Source: a virus. From it: DNA of 43,340 nt. Position 1 is the stretch's first letter. Every line of letters begins with the position of its first letter. Positions 19,166 through 28,909 of this stretch are shown here, one piece after another. The stretch spans positions 1-43,340 of the IMG/VR virus record IMGVR_UViG_3300033153_004362; one strand, written 5' to 3'. Under the pieces are notes generated by a model that ran no database searches, was not told where the DNA came from, and worked only from the letters and a program-made list of their open reading frames with translations. Made by a program: the position numbers and the translations under genes.

Positions 19166-22100
19166 GTACGGAACGCATAGGGGCCGATGACATCCTTCCC
19201 GGCAAACTCCTGAGTGCAGGTAAAGAAGACGCCGCCATGAGCGCGATGGCGATCTGGGCAAGTAAGGACAAGGTCATGCGTCGGCAACTGGCGCAGTGGG
19301 AGTGTAACGTCCTTCGCAGGCAGGGCTACAAGAACGTCAAGATTATGAGCGAGGGCGATGATCGGAGTTGGAGGGCGTGGATGCCCGCCTTTATGAAGAG
19401 CAACCCGAACTCGATCAAGGCGTTCAACCTGGCAGCGATGATCTGTAGGAAACAGACCGCGCTGTTCTGGGCTGACCCGCCGATTGCCGACGCGGTTCCG
19501 TTCAGCGGAGAAGACGAGGACAGGGACGCCGCCGAAGTCACAACGAGAGCGCTCCACGATCTCCAGAGCCCGAACAAACTCGCCACCGCAAAGAAAGGAC
19601 GCAGGTGTACCGACAGGGCTCATAATTACGGCAGCGGGTTCGAGCGGTACTGGGTCGATGAGAAGGGCGGCGGTAGGATACCGATCCAGATTTCCGCCCA
19701 TCCCGAAGCTGAGACACTGCTTGACGCCACGATTGATCCCCAGACCGGAGCACCAGCGCAGGAGTTCGTCGAACGCTACGTCATGCCCACAGGCGAGTTG
19801 ACTGACGAACCTTCAGAGGCGGCTACGAGATTCGTTCCTGCCATCAGGTCAGAAGTCCTTACCGGAAAGAACGTCCGTCCCATTCCTATGGAAGCGGAGG
19901 ACATCGAAGAGTGCCGGGGCATCCAGATCGGCACATTCGAGCCGTGGGGCGACCTGAGAGCCGATTGGCCGGAACTCGACAAGCTCAGCGAAGACGACAG
20001 GAACGACCTGCTGAACTATCGCCCGGACTCAAGCGACCGCATCGTAGGCGCTAGTCAGAAAAAGGCGCTTGACTCCGAACCCGACGACCCGGACGAGAGG
20101 CTCGCGTTCGTGCTGCACACCTACTACAAGGCAGGCACTGAGTATGAGAAGGGGGCCTACGCGCTTCAGATCGGCAACAAAAAGATGCTCCACCGGCAGG
20201 AGTGGACGGAGACCGACGACCAAGGAAGGGAAATTTCCTTACCCCTACCTATCGCGCAGTACAAGATGTGGGAAGAGGGCGAGGAGAACTTCTATGGCTT
20301 TGGGACCATGGACATCGTCGGCGAAGGCAACGAGATCGTGGCATACCTCGATAATGCGCTTCAGGAGCACGTCAACAGACTCTTGAACCGCAAAGTTTTC
20401 TTGCCGATGCACTCGAACCTCCAGAACAAGCACTTCCAACAGCCCGGCCCGTCTCCGATCCGCATCCTTCCAGGCTCAGAGCCGAAATACGAGGACATCC
20501 CCGAGTTCCCCCTGGACGCTACGCGGAGACGCGCACAGGTCGTCACAGACACCCAAAACTCCGTGTCTCTCAGTCTATCAGCCCAGGGCCTTGAGAGCCC
20601 CCAGGTCCAGAGCGGAAGGCACGCGAACGCCATCGTAGCCCAGCTTCACGCAAGTCTATCAGACATCCGACAGAACCAGATCGACGGGTTTCTGAGGGCG
20701 TGTCGGATCCAAGTTGCTCTGGCTAGGGCGTTTTTCGACACGGAGACGAGGGTTGGTTGGGTCGGAGATGACGGCGGGTACAAGGTCATGCACTGGAGTT
20801 CCACGAACCTCAGACAGACATCGGACGTGGAGCTTCAACCCGGCTCGATGAGTATGCTCAGTCCGCTTCAGAAGACTGCGGTTGCCGAGAACTTCGCCAC
20901 CCTCGGTGTCCTGAATCAGGAGGAACTCCGGGACATCTCCTCTACGAACCTTGGCGGCGTATTGAACCTTCAAGACAACCCGTATGTACTTCGGGTCAGA
21001 AGGCAGATTGCCATCTGGCAGGAAGGCCCGTCCGAGGAGTGGCAGCCGAAGATGAAAGAGCAGCCGGTCATGGATCCCGCGACCGGCCAGCCCCCCGTAG
21101 ATCCCGCCACGGGCCAGCCGGTTCTGGGTCCTGACGGCCAGCCCCAGACCCAGCAAGTCCAGGCCATGGATGACGAGACCTGGGGCATCTGGGAGCCGGT
21201 CGAGGCGGACACCCTTCCGTTCCCTGCGAGAGCCCGTCTCACAGAGCTTTCAAAGGCCATGACCCGCACCGACTACCTCCAACAGCCTGTAGAGTGGAGA
21301 TGGGGCTTAGAGGAGGCGTTCGACCAGGCAAATCAGTCCCAGATGGAAGCGCAGGGACCGCAGGTAGGCCAGCCCCCAGCCCTCCAGTCACCCGCCCAGA
21401 GGACGCAGGGGCCGCTGGCTCCACCGACCGCACCCGTACCAACGAACATTGACACACCCAGGAGTGAGGTTGAGGCCCCGGACGAGGTCGTTGCTGACGA
21501 CGCAGTAGTTGAGGAAGCCGTCGAAGAGCAGTCGACTAGGTTCGAGGAGGATATAACCGAATACGGACCTGACGGACCCATCGACGAGGAAGCAGAGGAA
21601 GAAGTCGGAGGCGAGGAAGTCGTCGAGGACGACGAAGTCGCCGACGAGCCCACCGCTGGATCCCCAGAACTAGATCCACAGCCGTTTAAGTTCCGCGCCT
21701 TTGGGAAGGACTACCAAATCCAAGGCGCTGTTAGGGTAGAGGTACCGCTGGCCGATGGCGGGACTGAAAAACAGATCGTAATGACAGAGGCCGTTTTTCA
21801 GAACCAAATCCACGCTCGCTTCCTGGACCCCGAGAAAGCTGGGCAAGAGGTACGAGAGTTGGAGGCCCGGTTGGCCGACCTCAACCCCGACACCAACGAG
21901 ACGGTGATCCGGTCGAGAGTGATTGGTGAGAAGATCGACGGGTTCATTGCCTCGGTACAGGAACTCGCAGAGACGGACCCGGACAAGGCGCTCCAGGCGC
22001 TTCAGGGCCTTCCAACCTTTGCCAGGACTTGGGAGTTGGAAGCGAAGAACGCGATTCTGGAGGCGAACGCCAACCGGCAGGCCACAACGACCACGTCGGC

Positions 22101-22563
22101 CACTGAGGAAGCGAAGGTCGCAGAATGGACAGGCATCATCGACAGCGAGATGGGGGTCACAAGCCCCGCGAACGTCGTAGATCAGATGCTCGACCAGGCT
22201 GGAATCGACCTCGCGCCCGCAGACAGGGAGATGCTCCGGGACTACGTCTCGAACCATCGGGCCGACTACTACTTGGAGGCGACGGCAGAGCACGCTGCTG
22301 AGAATCCGGCGATCAACGAGGGTGACTTGGTAAGAAACGACCCCAAGTTGATTCAGGATCTCGATCACCAGATCAGTCTCATGCAGAGAGCGCCTGCCGC
22401 GAAGAAAGCCAAGAAGGTCGAGGAGGCGAACAAGAAGAAGGTTGAAGGGAAGAAGGTGCCACCCACTCGCTCCGCCAAAGGAAAGAAAGCAGGTTCCGGG
22501 AGCGAGCATGTCCCAGCCAAGGACAAAGATGAGTGGCGCGAACGAATGGGCATAAACAACTAA
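19162..22563 (+). CDS. Portal protein with C-terminal scaffold-like domain
   Basis: 1133 residues, far longer than usual portals (about 450-750). Residues 1 to about 720 read as a podovirus-type portal: WRAWMPAFMKSNPNSIKAFN near the start, a NYGSGFERYW segment, LPIAQYKMWEEGEENFYGFG (about 365-380), then helices of the stem and crown. Residues about 637-663 hold DPATGQP repeats. About 725-840 is a Pro/Gln-rich then very acidic linker. About 843-1075 is helical and coiled-coil-like, and 1076-1133 is a Lys-rich basic tail. Acidic, helical, basic-tail order is that of capsid scaffolds, and no separate scaffold gene exists between this gene and the capsid gene. I infer a portal-scaffold fusion. 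Confidence 0.75.
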   Translation: MSTERIGADDILPGKLLSAGKEDAAMSAMAIWASKDKVMRRQLAQWECNVLRRQGYKNVKIMSEGDDRSWRAWMPAFMKSNPNSIKAFNLAAMICRKQTALFWADPPIADAVPFSGEDEDRDAAEVTTRALHDLQSPNKLATAKKGRRCTDRAHNYGSGFERYWVDEKGGGRIPIQISAHPEAETLLDATIDPQTGAPAQEFVERYVMPTGELTDEPSEAATRFVPAIRSEVLTGKNVRPIPMEAEDIEECRGIQIGTFEPWGDLRADWPELDKLSEDDRNDLLNYRPDSSDRIVGASQKKALDSEPDDPDERLAFVLHTYYKAGTEYEKGAYALQIGNKKMLHRQEWTETDDQGREISLPLPIAQYKMWEEGEENFYGFGTMDIVGEGNEIVAYLDNALQEHVNRLLNRKVFLPMHSNLQNKHFQQPGPSPIRILPGSEPKYEDIPEFPLDATRRRAQVVTDTQNSVSLSLSAQGLESPQVQSGRHANAIVAQLHASLSDIRQNQIDGFLRACRIQVALARAFFDTETRVGWVGDDGGYKVMHWSSTNLRQTSDVELQPGSMSMLSPLQKTAVAENFATLGVLNQEELRDISSTNLGGVLNLQDNPYVLRVRRQIAIWQEGPSEEWQPKMKEQPVMDPATGQPPVDPATGQPVLGPDGQPQTQQVQAMDDETWGIWEPVEADTLPFPARARLTELSKAMTRTDYLQQPVEWRWGLEEAFDQANQSQMEAQGPQVGQPPALQSPAQRTQGPLAPPTAPVPTNIDTPRSEVEAPDEVVADDAVVEEAVEEQSTRFEEDITEYGPDGPIDEEAEEEVGGEEVVEDDEVADEPTAGSPELDPQPFKFRAFGKDYQIQGAVRVEVPLADGGTEKQIVMTEAVFQNQIHARFLDPEKAGQEVRELEARLADLNPDTNETVIRSRVIGEKIDGFIASVQELAETDPDKALQALQGLPTFARTWELEAKNAILEANANRQATTTTSATEEAKVAEWTGIIDSEMGVTSPANVVDQMLDQAGIDLAPADREMLRDYVSNHRADYYLEATAEHAAENPAINEGDLVRNDPKLIQDLDHQISLMQRAPAAKKAKKVEEANKKKVEGKKVPPTRSAKGKKAGSGSEHVPAKDKDEWRERMGINN

Positions 22564-22572
22564 GGAAGCACC

Positions 22573-23844
22573 ATGTCCGCTGCAACATATAGCCCCACCA
22601 CGATGTCAACCTTCGATGAAATTTGGAGGAAGATCCAGACAGACGTGCATGAGGGGTTCAATTTCGAGAGCGAGGAATGGGGCTGGATGAACGACCTCAA
22701 GAACTTCAAGGTCGCCTGGTCGCAACGAGAGATCCTCGTACCCATGGACCTCAACGAGGGTTACGGCACCGCTTCCATCACTGATGGTGGATACCAGGCG
22801 ATGCCCTCAAGCCCTGAAGTCAACGAGATCAGCCTATCCTGGCTGCATTTCAACAAGCGGTTCAGCATCACCGAGCAGGCCAAGTGGGTCCAGCAGAAGT
22901 CATCGAATGCGATGATCGAGAAGCAGATGCGCTTCCAGTCCGGTAAGGCTGTGAAATCGCTCGCCCGCTACGTCAGCGACTCCTACTACGGCGTCAGCGC
23001 AGGCTACCGGGCCATGCTCTCCACCGATCCTGGTGGGAGCGCAACCTCACACACGCTGGTCATGGATAACGCCTATGGCTACGCGAACATTGACGGCGCT
23101 GCCTACATCGGCAACCTGTTCAAGGTCGGCGACCGGGTGGCCCTGATCCGGGCCGGAGCACTTGTTGCGAACGCCATCGGCACAGTTACCGCCGTGGACG
23201 CTACGGTGCCCGACATCGACGTGACCTGGGTTGGGGGTGCTAGCGCGGACCCGGCAGAGAACGACTACGTCGTGCTCGCCAACTCCCAGGAAAACACGAC
23301 CGTCGCAGGAACCGACTACGACAAGGGATATGTCGGCCTCATCGACGGCCTCACCACTGCCTCTGTCCACGGTCTTTCAAGCGCGACCAACGCGAACTGG
23401 GCTCCTGTCACCGCCGACGACACTGGCGGACGGCTGACAGGCGTGAGGATCACCCAGGCTCGCCACGAGATCAGGAACAGGGGTGGCGGGAACATGGACA
23501 TCATGTGGCTCGACCAAGGCGTTGAGCGTGACATGATCGCCCTGAAGGACGCGGCTGTCAGACTCTCTTCCACGTTCGGGATGGAGATGGACGGCTCGAT
23601 CAAGTCCAAGGGTGTGGACATCAAAACCAGCCGGAGAGTACCTCCCGGCTTCGCCATCATGGGCGTGAAGAAGAGCCTTCAGCGCATGACGCTACTGCCC
23701 AAGCCCAGCGAAGACATTCCGTGGGGCGACGGCAGGTTCATCCCCGACCGTGCCGCCATGGTCTACAGCATCGACTGGCCCAGTGCGATGATCTGGCTGA
23801 ATCGGGGCAACTTCAAACTCCACTACGGACTCACCGAGCAATAG
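22573..23844 (+). CDS. Major capsid protein (HK97-fold expected)
   Basis: A 423-residue protein directly after the portal. The N-terminus (TFDEIWRKIQTDVHEGFNFE) is an N-arm helix. The segment VPMDLNEGYGTASITDGGYQ and the later DIMWLDQGVERDMIALKDA and YSIDWPSAMIWLNRGNFKLH fit phage major capsid proteins of the HK97 class as placed by gene order. The insertion at about 150-260 (VDATVPDIDVTWVGGASADP and neighbours) looks like a beta-rich surface domain. Good GGAAG ribosome site. The family within HK97 cannot be fixed without a search. Confidence 0.8.
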   Translation: MSAATYSPTTMSTFDEIWRKIQTDVHEGFNFESEEWGWMNDLKNFKVAWSQREILVPMDLNEGYGTASITDGGYQAMPSSPEVNEISLSWLHFNKRFSITEQAKWVQQKSSNAMIEKQMRFQSGKAVKSLARYVSDSYYGVSAGYRAMLSTDPGGSATSHTLVMDNAYGYANIDGAAYIGNLFKVGDRVALIRAGALVANAIGTVTAVDATVPDIDVTWVGGASADPAENDYVVLANSQENTTVAGTDYDKGYVGLIDGLTTASVHGLSSATNANWAPVTADDTGGRLTGVRITQARHEIRNRGGGNMDIMWLDQGVERDMIALKDAAVRLSSTFGMEMDGSIKSKGVDIKTSRRVPPGFAIMGVKKSLQRMTLLPKPSEDIPWGDGRFIPDRAAMVYSIDWPSAMIWLNRGNFKLHYGLTEQ

Positions 23845-23853
23845 GAGGCTGAC

Positions 23854-24804
23854 ATGAGTTTTACTCAGAAGACGTACAACAGCCTGGGTGTCGGCCTCGC
23901 TGATTTCGATGCTGCCATCGAGATCCAGAACCAGCTTTCCTTGCCCGTCACGGGGGACACCTTCTACATCGACCCCAGAAACGGTCACGACAACAACTCT
24001 GGGACTTCCCCGGACGACGCGAAGCTCACGCCCAACGAGGTTATCGGCCTCTGCACCGCCAATGCTGGTGACTTGATCGTCTGGATGAGAGGTAGCTGCG
24101 AGGTCACTGAGACTGTGGCGTTCGACGTGACGGGAGTGACGCTCGTTGTTGCGACGTTCGGTGGACCCAAGCCAGACATGGGCGAGTACAACGCCATCTA
24201 TTCCGCAGCCGCCTTCGTTGATGGCCCTGCGGTGACGATCACTGCCCCGACCACGATCATCGGTCTGGGGATGGTGAGCCGGGACGCAGGAACCTCCTTC
24301 TGGGAGGGCGCGGCTTGCCTGATCGGCGGGCTTGCCAGTGCTTCCCCTTACGGCGTCCACCTCCACCAGTGCCGGTTCCCGAAGTGGGGGCTGGACAATC
24401 GCTACGGCCTCTCCATCGAAGGGGGGTCCAACATCCTCATCGACCAGTGCCAGTTTGAGGGCGTCGGCGCTGACTTCACAGCGGGTATCTACTTGCAGGG
24501 AGCTACTGCAAACCTCGCAATCAGAAACAACATCTTCACCGACTGCGATTACGCGCTGGCGATGGGCGCGATCACAGGAAGTGGCCCCGGCCCTGACCTC
24601 GATTTCCATGGCAACCGGATCATTGGTGCGGACTCTAAGGGCATCAATACGGGCGGCTACACTGGAAGAGGCACCATCAGCGGCAACTACTTCAACACCG
24701 ACGTTGGCACTTCGACCTACGACAAGACGGTAGCGAACATGGAGACCGCTGGCTGGATCTGTGTCGGCAATTACTACGCCACCGAGGCCACTGGCCCGAC
24801 CTAA
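23854..24804 (+). CDS. Parallel beta-helix virion protein
   Basis: A 316-residue protein. FYIDPRNGHDNNSGTSPDDA is the start pattern of right-handed beta-helix (pectate-lyase-like) domains, followed by repeating strands (GLSIEGGSNILIDQCQFEGV; NLAIRNNIFTDCDYAL; DLDFHGNRIIGADSKGINTG; GTISGNYF). It follows the capsid gene after a nine-base gap with AGGAGG, so it is made in quantity and is probably a head decoration or head fibre rather than a tailspike. Whether it has an enzyme site is unknown. Confidence 0.65.
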   Translation: MSFTQKTYNSLGVGLADFDAAIEIQNQLSLPVTGDTFYIDPRNGHDNNSGTSPDDAKLTPNEVIGLCTANAGDLIVWMRGSCEVTETVAFDVTGVTLVVATFGGPKPDMGEYNAIYSAAAFVDGPAVTITAPTTIIGLGMVSRDAGTSFWEGAACLIGGLASASPYGVHLHQCRFPKWGLDNRYGLSIEGGSNILIDQCQFEGVGADFTAGIYLQGATANLAIRNNIFTDCDYALAMGAITGSGPGPDLDFHGNRIIGADSKGINTGGYTGRGTISGNYFNTDVGTSTYDKTVANMETAGWICVGNYYATEATGPT

Positions 24805-24813
24805 GGAGGACTG

Positions 24814-24942
24814 ATGTATCCGCCTGACGTGCAGTGCTGCGCCGGAGTCTGTGAGGAGGACGGCGCTGAACCCAGAGAGATCGTCTTCAAGGGCGTGAAG
24901 AAGCCTGCGAAAAAGAAGGCTCCGGCCAAGAAGAAGAAATGA
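24814..24942 (+). CDS. Small Cys-Cys/Lys-rich basic protein
   Basis: A 42-residue ORF with AAGGAGG before the ATG and an ATGA overlap with the next gene. The N-terminus has CCAGVCEEDG; the C-terminus is a histone-H1-like Lys/Ala/Pro tail (KKPAKKKAPAKKKK). The tail would bind DNA or an acidic partner. It sits among the head genes, so it may be a minor virion or DNA-binding protein. Confidence 0.6.
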   Translation: MYPPDVQCCAGVCEEDGAEPREIVFKGVKKPAKKKAPAKKKK

Positions 24943-25598
24943 AGATCACCCTAGACCGAGAAGGTCCGGTCCCCGATCCGAGGTGGCAGGAAGAGTTGGA
25001 TCTGATTACCACCCCCGGGGGTCGGCTTTCTTGGCTTCACCTTTACTGGGAGCCGGGGGACACCTGGGAACCGATTCATCGTTGGTTCATCGGCCAGGTC
25101 ATCCCCCGGGCTTCTATTCCCAACCTCTACAGTAAGAGGCAGTGGGAGTTCTACCACGATACCGGCTGTCTGCTGATCCCGCACTGGGTCATCCAAGGAA
25201 CGGAAGGTGGGCACAAGTATCGGTTCAACCGGGTCGAGCAGAACATCCTCAAGCTCAAGGGTCGGGATCCGACGCCCTGGGAGCCGGGCGATCTGCCGTA
25301 TGCAGAGCCTGATTCCAGGATGTTCAGGAAGCTCCTAGAAGCTGATCTGATGAGGAAGTTCGAGTACACGACCAACTACATGGAAAACACGACGACGCGC
25401 CTCAGGGAGGACGAGAGGACGCTTCTCGTGGAGATGAGAGAGCGACTCTGGGACTGGCTCGGAGAACAGGTCCGAGAGCCGTCCGACAAGATCGCCCACC
25501 TTCAACGGAAGAATGTATTTCCAGACCTTCCTCCCGCCGACCCAAGACTGGACGAGAAGTACGAGGCGGAGGAAAACCAGTTTCTACAAGGAGTGTGA
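24939..25598 (+). CDS. Hypothetical virion-associated protein
   Basis: A 219-residue protein rich in Trp, Arg and Pro (WLHLYWEPGDTWEPIHRWFI) with a long charged helix near 140-185 (TTTRLREDERTLLVEMRERL). It is in the head-gene block and similar genes occur beside capsid genes in podovirus-like phages. Function unknown. Confidence 0.65.
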   Translation: MKITLDREGPVPDPRWQEELDLITTPGGRLSWLHLYWEPGDTWEPIHRWFIGQVIPRASIPNLYSKRQWEFYHDTGCLLIPHWVIQGTEGGHKYRFNRVEQNILKLKGRDPTPWEPGDLPYAEPDSRMFRKLLEADLMRKFEYTTNYMENTTTRLREDERTLLVEMRERLWDWLGEQVREPSDKIAHLQRKNVFPDLPPADPRLDEKYEAEENQFLQGV

Positions 25599-25601
25599 GA
25601 G

Positions 25602-26348
25602 ATGCCGGACTATACCACGGGGCAGGATTTGGGAAGAGAGTGGCGCACGTTCGTAGATCAGCACGACCGGAAATGGGGCGCGAGTTGTGCTAAGAAAACG
25701 GGTCATCCAGCGAACCTTCTGGAGCCGCAGTTCACCGCTCCACTTGAGGTTCCTCACCAGCACATCAAGGTGAACCCAAACGACAGTCGGCTCGTCAAGA
25801 TCGACTATGACGGTTGGATCAAGGGAATCAAGGACGGTGAACAGCAGTGGCTCGACATGGTCCAGAAGTGGGTGATCGACCTTGGGATTCAGGGGACGAT
25901 CCAACAGACTATCGACGACCCGCCGCCCCAAATCCTGAGCCTCGTAGGCCCGAGACCGACCCGGCGCACTGAGCCGGTGCTCGCGGCCAAGGCAGGCAAC
26001 AAATGGGTGTTAGGACTTTCGACGGTCGTACCCGAGAAGGCCAAGCAGTTCTTCCCCGAGTTCTTCCGGGACGTTCCTGAGGTCTACGCTCCGGCAGATC
26101 CGTTCGCCGAAGACGAGCCGACCCCAGATCCGTTCGCCGAAGAGGTGGAAGTGCAGGAGCCCAGCGAAGCTACCGACCGAGGCGACGGCTATTTCGTCGT
26201 GGACGGCGTGAGGTATCCCCATTGGGACAGCCCGAAAAACGGCTGGCAGCTATCGACCAAGGAGTTTGTACGGAGAGGAGACGAGAGCAAGGAAGATTAC
26301 CGCGCCCTCGCCCAGGAAAAAGAGAGGGTGCTCCACGTACAGGAGTAG
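25602..26348 (+). CDS. Hypothetical virion-associated protein with repeat linker
   Basis: A 248-residue protein. The segment ADPFAEDEPTPDPFAEEVEV (about 165-185) has a doubled DPFAE acidic linker that joins an N-terminal domain to a small C-terminal domain (GYFVVDGVRYPHWDSPKNGW). The doubled motif is a likely flexible hinge. Head-gene block; function unknown. Confidence 0.6.
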   Translation: MPDYTTGQDLGREWRTFVDQHDRKWGASCAKKTGHPANLLEPQFTAPLEVPHQHIKVNPNDSRLVKIDYDGWIKGIKDGEQQWLDMVQKWVIDLGIQGTIQQTIDDPPPQILSLVGPRPTRRTEPVLAAKAGNKWVLGLSTVVPEKAKQFFPEFFRDVPEVYAPADPFAEDEPTPDPFAEEVEVQEPSEATDRGDGYFVVDGVRYPHWDSPKNGWQLSTKEFVRRGDESKEDYRALAQEKERVLHVQE

Positions 26349-26351
26349 ATC

Positions 26352-26663
26352 ATGGCTGTAAAAAGTAGAAGTTTCACCGCCGACGGCACCCTTCAGGTCG
26401 GCGGCAGTGGCGTTTATGGCGAAGCGGCAGTTATACGACTCAGCGGTACGTGGACAGGTACGGTCACGTTCCAGGCCCGGGTCCGTGAGGGTGTGACTTC
26501 GTGGACCTCCATCCTAGCCAACAACGCCGAGACCGACGCAGACGCCACAACCGCAACTGCTAACGGCATCTATCGCATCGTCTCTGATGGCCTCGACATA
26601 CGAATGAGCTTCGCCTTCGGGACGGGTACGCTTGTCGTGGACACTCAGGAAGTGACGGTGTAG
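26352..26663 (+). CDS. Small beta-rich virion protein
   Basis: A 103-residue protein made of Thr/Val/Gly-rich strands (AVIRLSGTWTGTVTFQARVR). It is like short decoration or fibre-base proteins that precede fibre genes in marine-type phages. Two bases separate it from the fibre gene. Assignment by composition and place only. Confidence 0.55.
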   Translation: MAVKSRSFTADGTLQVGGSGVYGEAAVIRLSGTWTGTVTFQARVREGVTSWTSILANNAETDADATTATANGIYRIVSDGLDIRMSFAFGTGTLVVDTQEVTV

Positions 26664-26665
26664 TC

Positions 26666-28897
26666 ATGTTGAGACGCTACAGCAGAAAAGCATCATCGGC
26701 CCTTGTCGCTGACACAATCGTCGTAACGGATGAGAGCGCAGACACCACCTGTTTCCCTCTATTCGCCAAATCAGCGTCAGGTTCACTAACCGTCCACACC
26801 GGCACGAACCTCGCGTTCAACTCGTTCACGGGCGAACTCACGGCGACCAAATTCAAGGGAGCCTTCAACGGCACCCTCGGCGCAACCACGCCAGCGGCAA
26901 TAGCGGGGACGACTGGGACGTTCTCGGACGACATCAAATTAGCCGCGCTAAAAAAGCTCTATCTGGACGGTGGGAGCAATACATACATATCTGAGGTGGC
27001 GAGTGACCACATAAGGATTGTCGTTGGGACCGGCACGATTTTTAACATTCAAAGTGCGACTGCAGGCGTGACGCAGCCATTCACTTGCTCTCAGACCCTC
27101 ACCTCAACCGGCAACTTCGACTGTAACAGCAAGATAAATCTGACTGCGGCGAGTGGTGATCTCCAGATGGATGGCGACCTCACCGTCAGTGGCACTGGGC
27201 CTCATGCGATTGGTGGGGCGGTAGGCAACAACATCGGGCTCTTTATCCAAGGCGCGTTTACCGCTGGGGCCGCAACTTCGACCAACGATGGTGTGCGTAT
27301 TGGGCTTGCCATCACCGGAGATGCTGGGGCGTCGACTTATGTCAATCAGGTAAGTGTACGGGGTGGTTCCATTGCGCTCGCTGGTAACACGGGGGTAGTG
27401 GCCGCGCTCAGACTAGACGAGCCCGACATCACCCTCGGCGCGTTTGCCGCTGCCAAGGCCGCAACGCTCTACATCACTGGAGCGCCGAATGAGGGCACAG
27501 GTGCAGAGAACTATGCTGGATTGATTGACTCCGGCATCTTCCGTAACGCTGACACGACTGACACCACTTCTGCCACTACCGGAGCGATGCAGACGGCGGG
27601 TGGGATTAGCTGTGCGTTGAGTCTCTTTGTCGGGGCCGACGCCACGATCAACGGCATCACCGCTGGTAAGGGCCTGACCGCAGACGTGACCAACACCTTC
27701 TTCGGTCTCGATTCCGGCGAAGCCGTCACGGACGCTACGAACGCTGTTGGGGTGGGCTGGAGCACTCTCAAGGCCCTTACTTCTGGAGACAACTCAACCG
27801 CCCTCGGCCACAACGCGCTGGTCGCCCTTACCACGGGATCGGGCAACACGGCATTTGGCAGCGGAGCACTGGCTACTGTCATCGCAGGTTCGAACAACGT
27901 GGCTGTCGGACCTTCAGCACTAGCCACCACGACTTCTTCCAACAACACGGGAGTTGGGAATTACGCCCTCAATGTCCTGACCACTGGGACCCGGAACGTA
28001 GCCCTTGGGAACGGCGCTGGTCTTTACTCCACCGACCAAGACGACGAGTTCTTCATCAACAACCAGAGCCGCACGGACCGGGCCGGGGATCTGGCCGGGT
28101 CGCTTCTTTACGGAACCTTCCACGCCACCCCTGCAAGTCAGACGCTTGTAGCGAACGCAGCGTTCTCGGCAACTCAGACCATGGCCTGGGGATCAGGCGC
28201 AACCATCTCCAGCTCCAACAAGGTCCGTCCCGACTACGCTGCAATGTCGTTCCACGCAAGCGAAACAGTGACGGTTGATTACGCGAATGTGATGAACCTC
28301 GTGGATACCTACTCCGCGAACGGACCAGCCACTGTATCAACTGCGGATCACGGAAACAACCAACTGGTCTTCGGGGACACCAGAGTCTATGACGTGAAGC
28401 ACACGATGGAAGGACTGATTAACGCTGCTGCCCAGTTGATAGCGTGTACCGTCTTCTCCATCGACCAGACCACGGCAACGGTCACAGACATCACGGCAGC
28501 CGATCCCGGCGTAGTCACAACCGCCGCCGCACATGGGTTGATAGCGGGGAACAAGGTGAAGTTCACCGGCATCGTCGGGACGATGAGCGCGTTGAATGAC
28601 AGGATCTTCCGAGTCGGGACGGTGGCCGATACCACGCACTTTGAGATCCAGGACCACTCGCCCGCCGACTTCGACACAACTGGGCTGGTCTACACCTCGG
28701 GCGGAGCAACGGCGGAAGCAACTTCCACCGGCTCTCACACCCACCAAACCTATCCGAACAACACCAGAACCGCGACGAGCGGGATGTATCCATTCTCTGC
28801 AACGGCGGGTGATGCGGTAGAACTCTACATAGCGAACGATTCCGGGACCACGAACTTTGGTATGGAAGGCTCCCGCATATTCATTGAGGGACTTTAA
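26666..28897 (+). CDS. Fibre/spike protein with YadA-head-type repeats
   Basis: A 743-residue protein. Residues about 355-455 contain at least four repeats of the type NSTALGHNAL, NTAFGSGAL, NNVAVGPSAL, NNTGVGNYAL, RNVALGNGAG, the left-handed beta-roll repeat of trimeric adhesin heads, also common in phage fibres. Upstream are low-complexity beta regions (GDLTVSGTGPHAIGG, TATINGITAGKG-like). The C-terminal 190 residues include an inserted beta domain (TDITAADPGVVTTAAAHGLI) and end in a compact part. It is likely a trimeric receptor-binding or head fibre. Its neighbours are head genes, which leaves head or tail location open. Confidence 0.7.
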   Translation: MLRRYSRKASSALVADTIVVTDESADTTCFPLFAKSASGSLTVHTGTNLAFNSFTGELTATKFKGAFNGTLGATTPAAIAGTTGTFSDDIKLAALKKLYLDGGSNTYISEVASDHIRIVVGTGTIFNIQSATAGVTQPFTCSQTLTSTGNFDCNSKINLTAASGDLQMDGDLTVSGTGPHAIGGAVGNNIGLFIQGAFTAGAATSTNDGVRIGLAITGDAGASTYVNQVSVRGGSIALAGNTGVVAALRLDEPDITLGAFAAAKAATLYITGAPNEGTGAENYAGLIDSGIFRNADTTDTTSATTGAMQTAGGISCALSLFVGADATINGITAGKGLTADVTNTFFGLDSGEAVTDATNAVGVGWSTLKALTSGDNSTALGHNALVALTTGSGNTAFGSGALATVIAGSNNVAVGPSALATTTSSNNTGVGNYALNVLTTGTRNVALGNGAGLYSTDQDDEFFINNQSRTDRAGDLAGSLLYGTFHATPASQTLVANAAFSATQTMAWGSGATISSSNKVRPDYAAMSFHASETVTVDYANVMNLVDTYSANGPATVSTADHGNNQLVFGDTRVYDVKHTMEGLINAAAQLIACTVFSIDQTTATVTDITAADPGVVTTAAAHGLIAGNKVKFTGIVGTMSALNDRIFRVGTVADTTHFEIQDHSPADFDTTGLVYTSGGATAEATSTGSHTHQTYPNNTRTATSGMYPFSATAGDAVELYIANDSGTTNFGMEGSRIFIEGL

Positions 28898-28909
28898 GGG
28901 GAGAAGGAA

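Noticed and set aside
18955-19701. 248-residue minus-strand frame opposite the portal start
   Set aside because: Shadow of the portal frame without ribosome site or operon context.
21670-22509. 279-residue frame on the minus strand opposite the portal C-terminus
   Set aside because: It is antisense to a clear long gene, has no ribosome site, and its composition (Leu/Arg/Val-rich, no domain) is that of a shadow frame.
23692-24609. 305-residue minus-strand frame opposite capsid and beta-helix genes
   Set aside because: Covers the end of one real gene and the start of another on the opposite strand; no start signal or recognisable domain.
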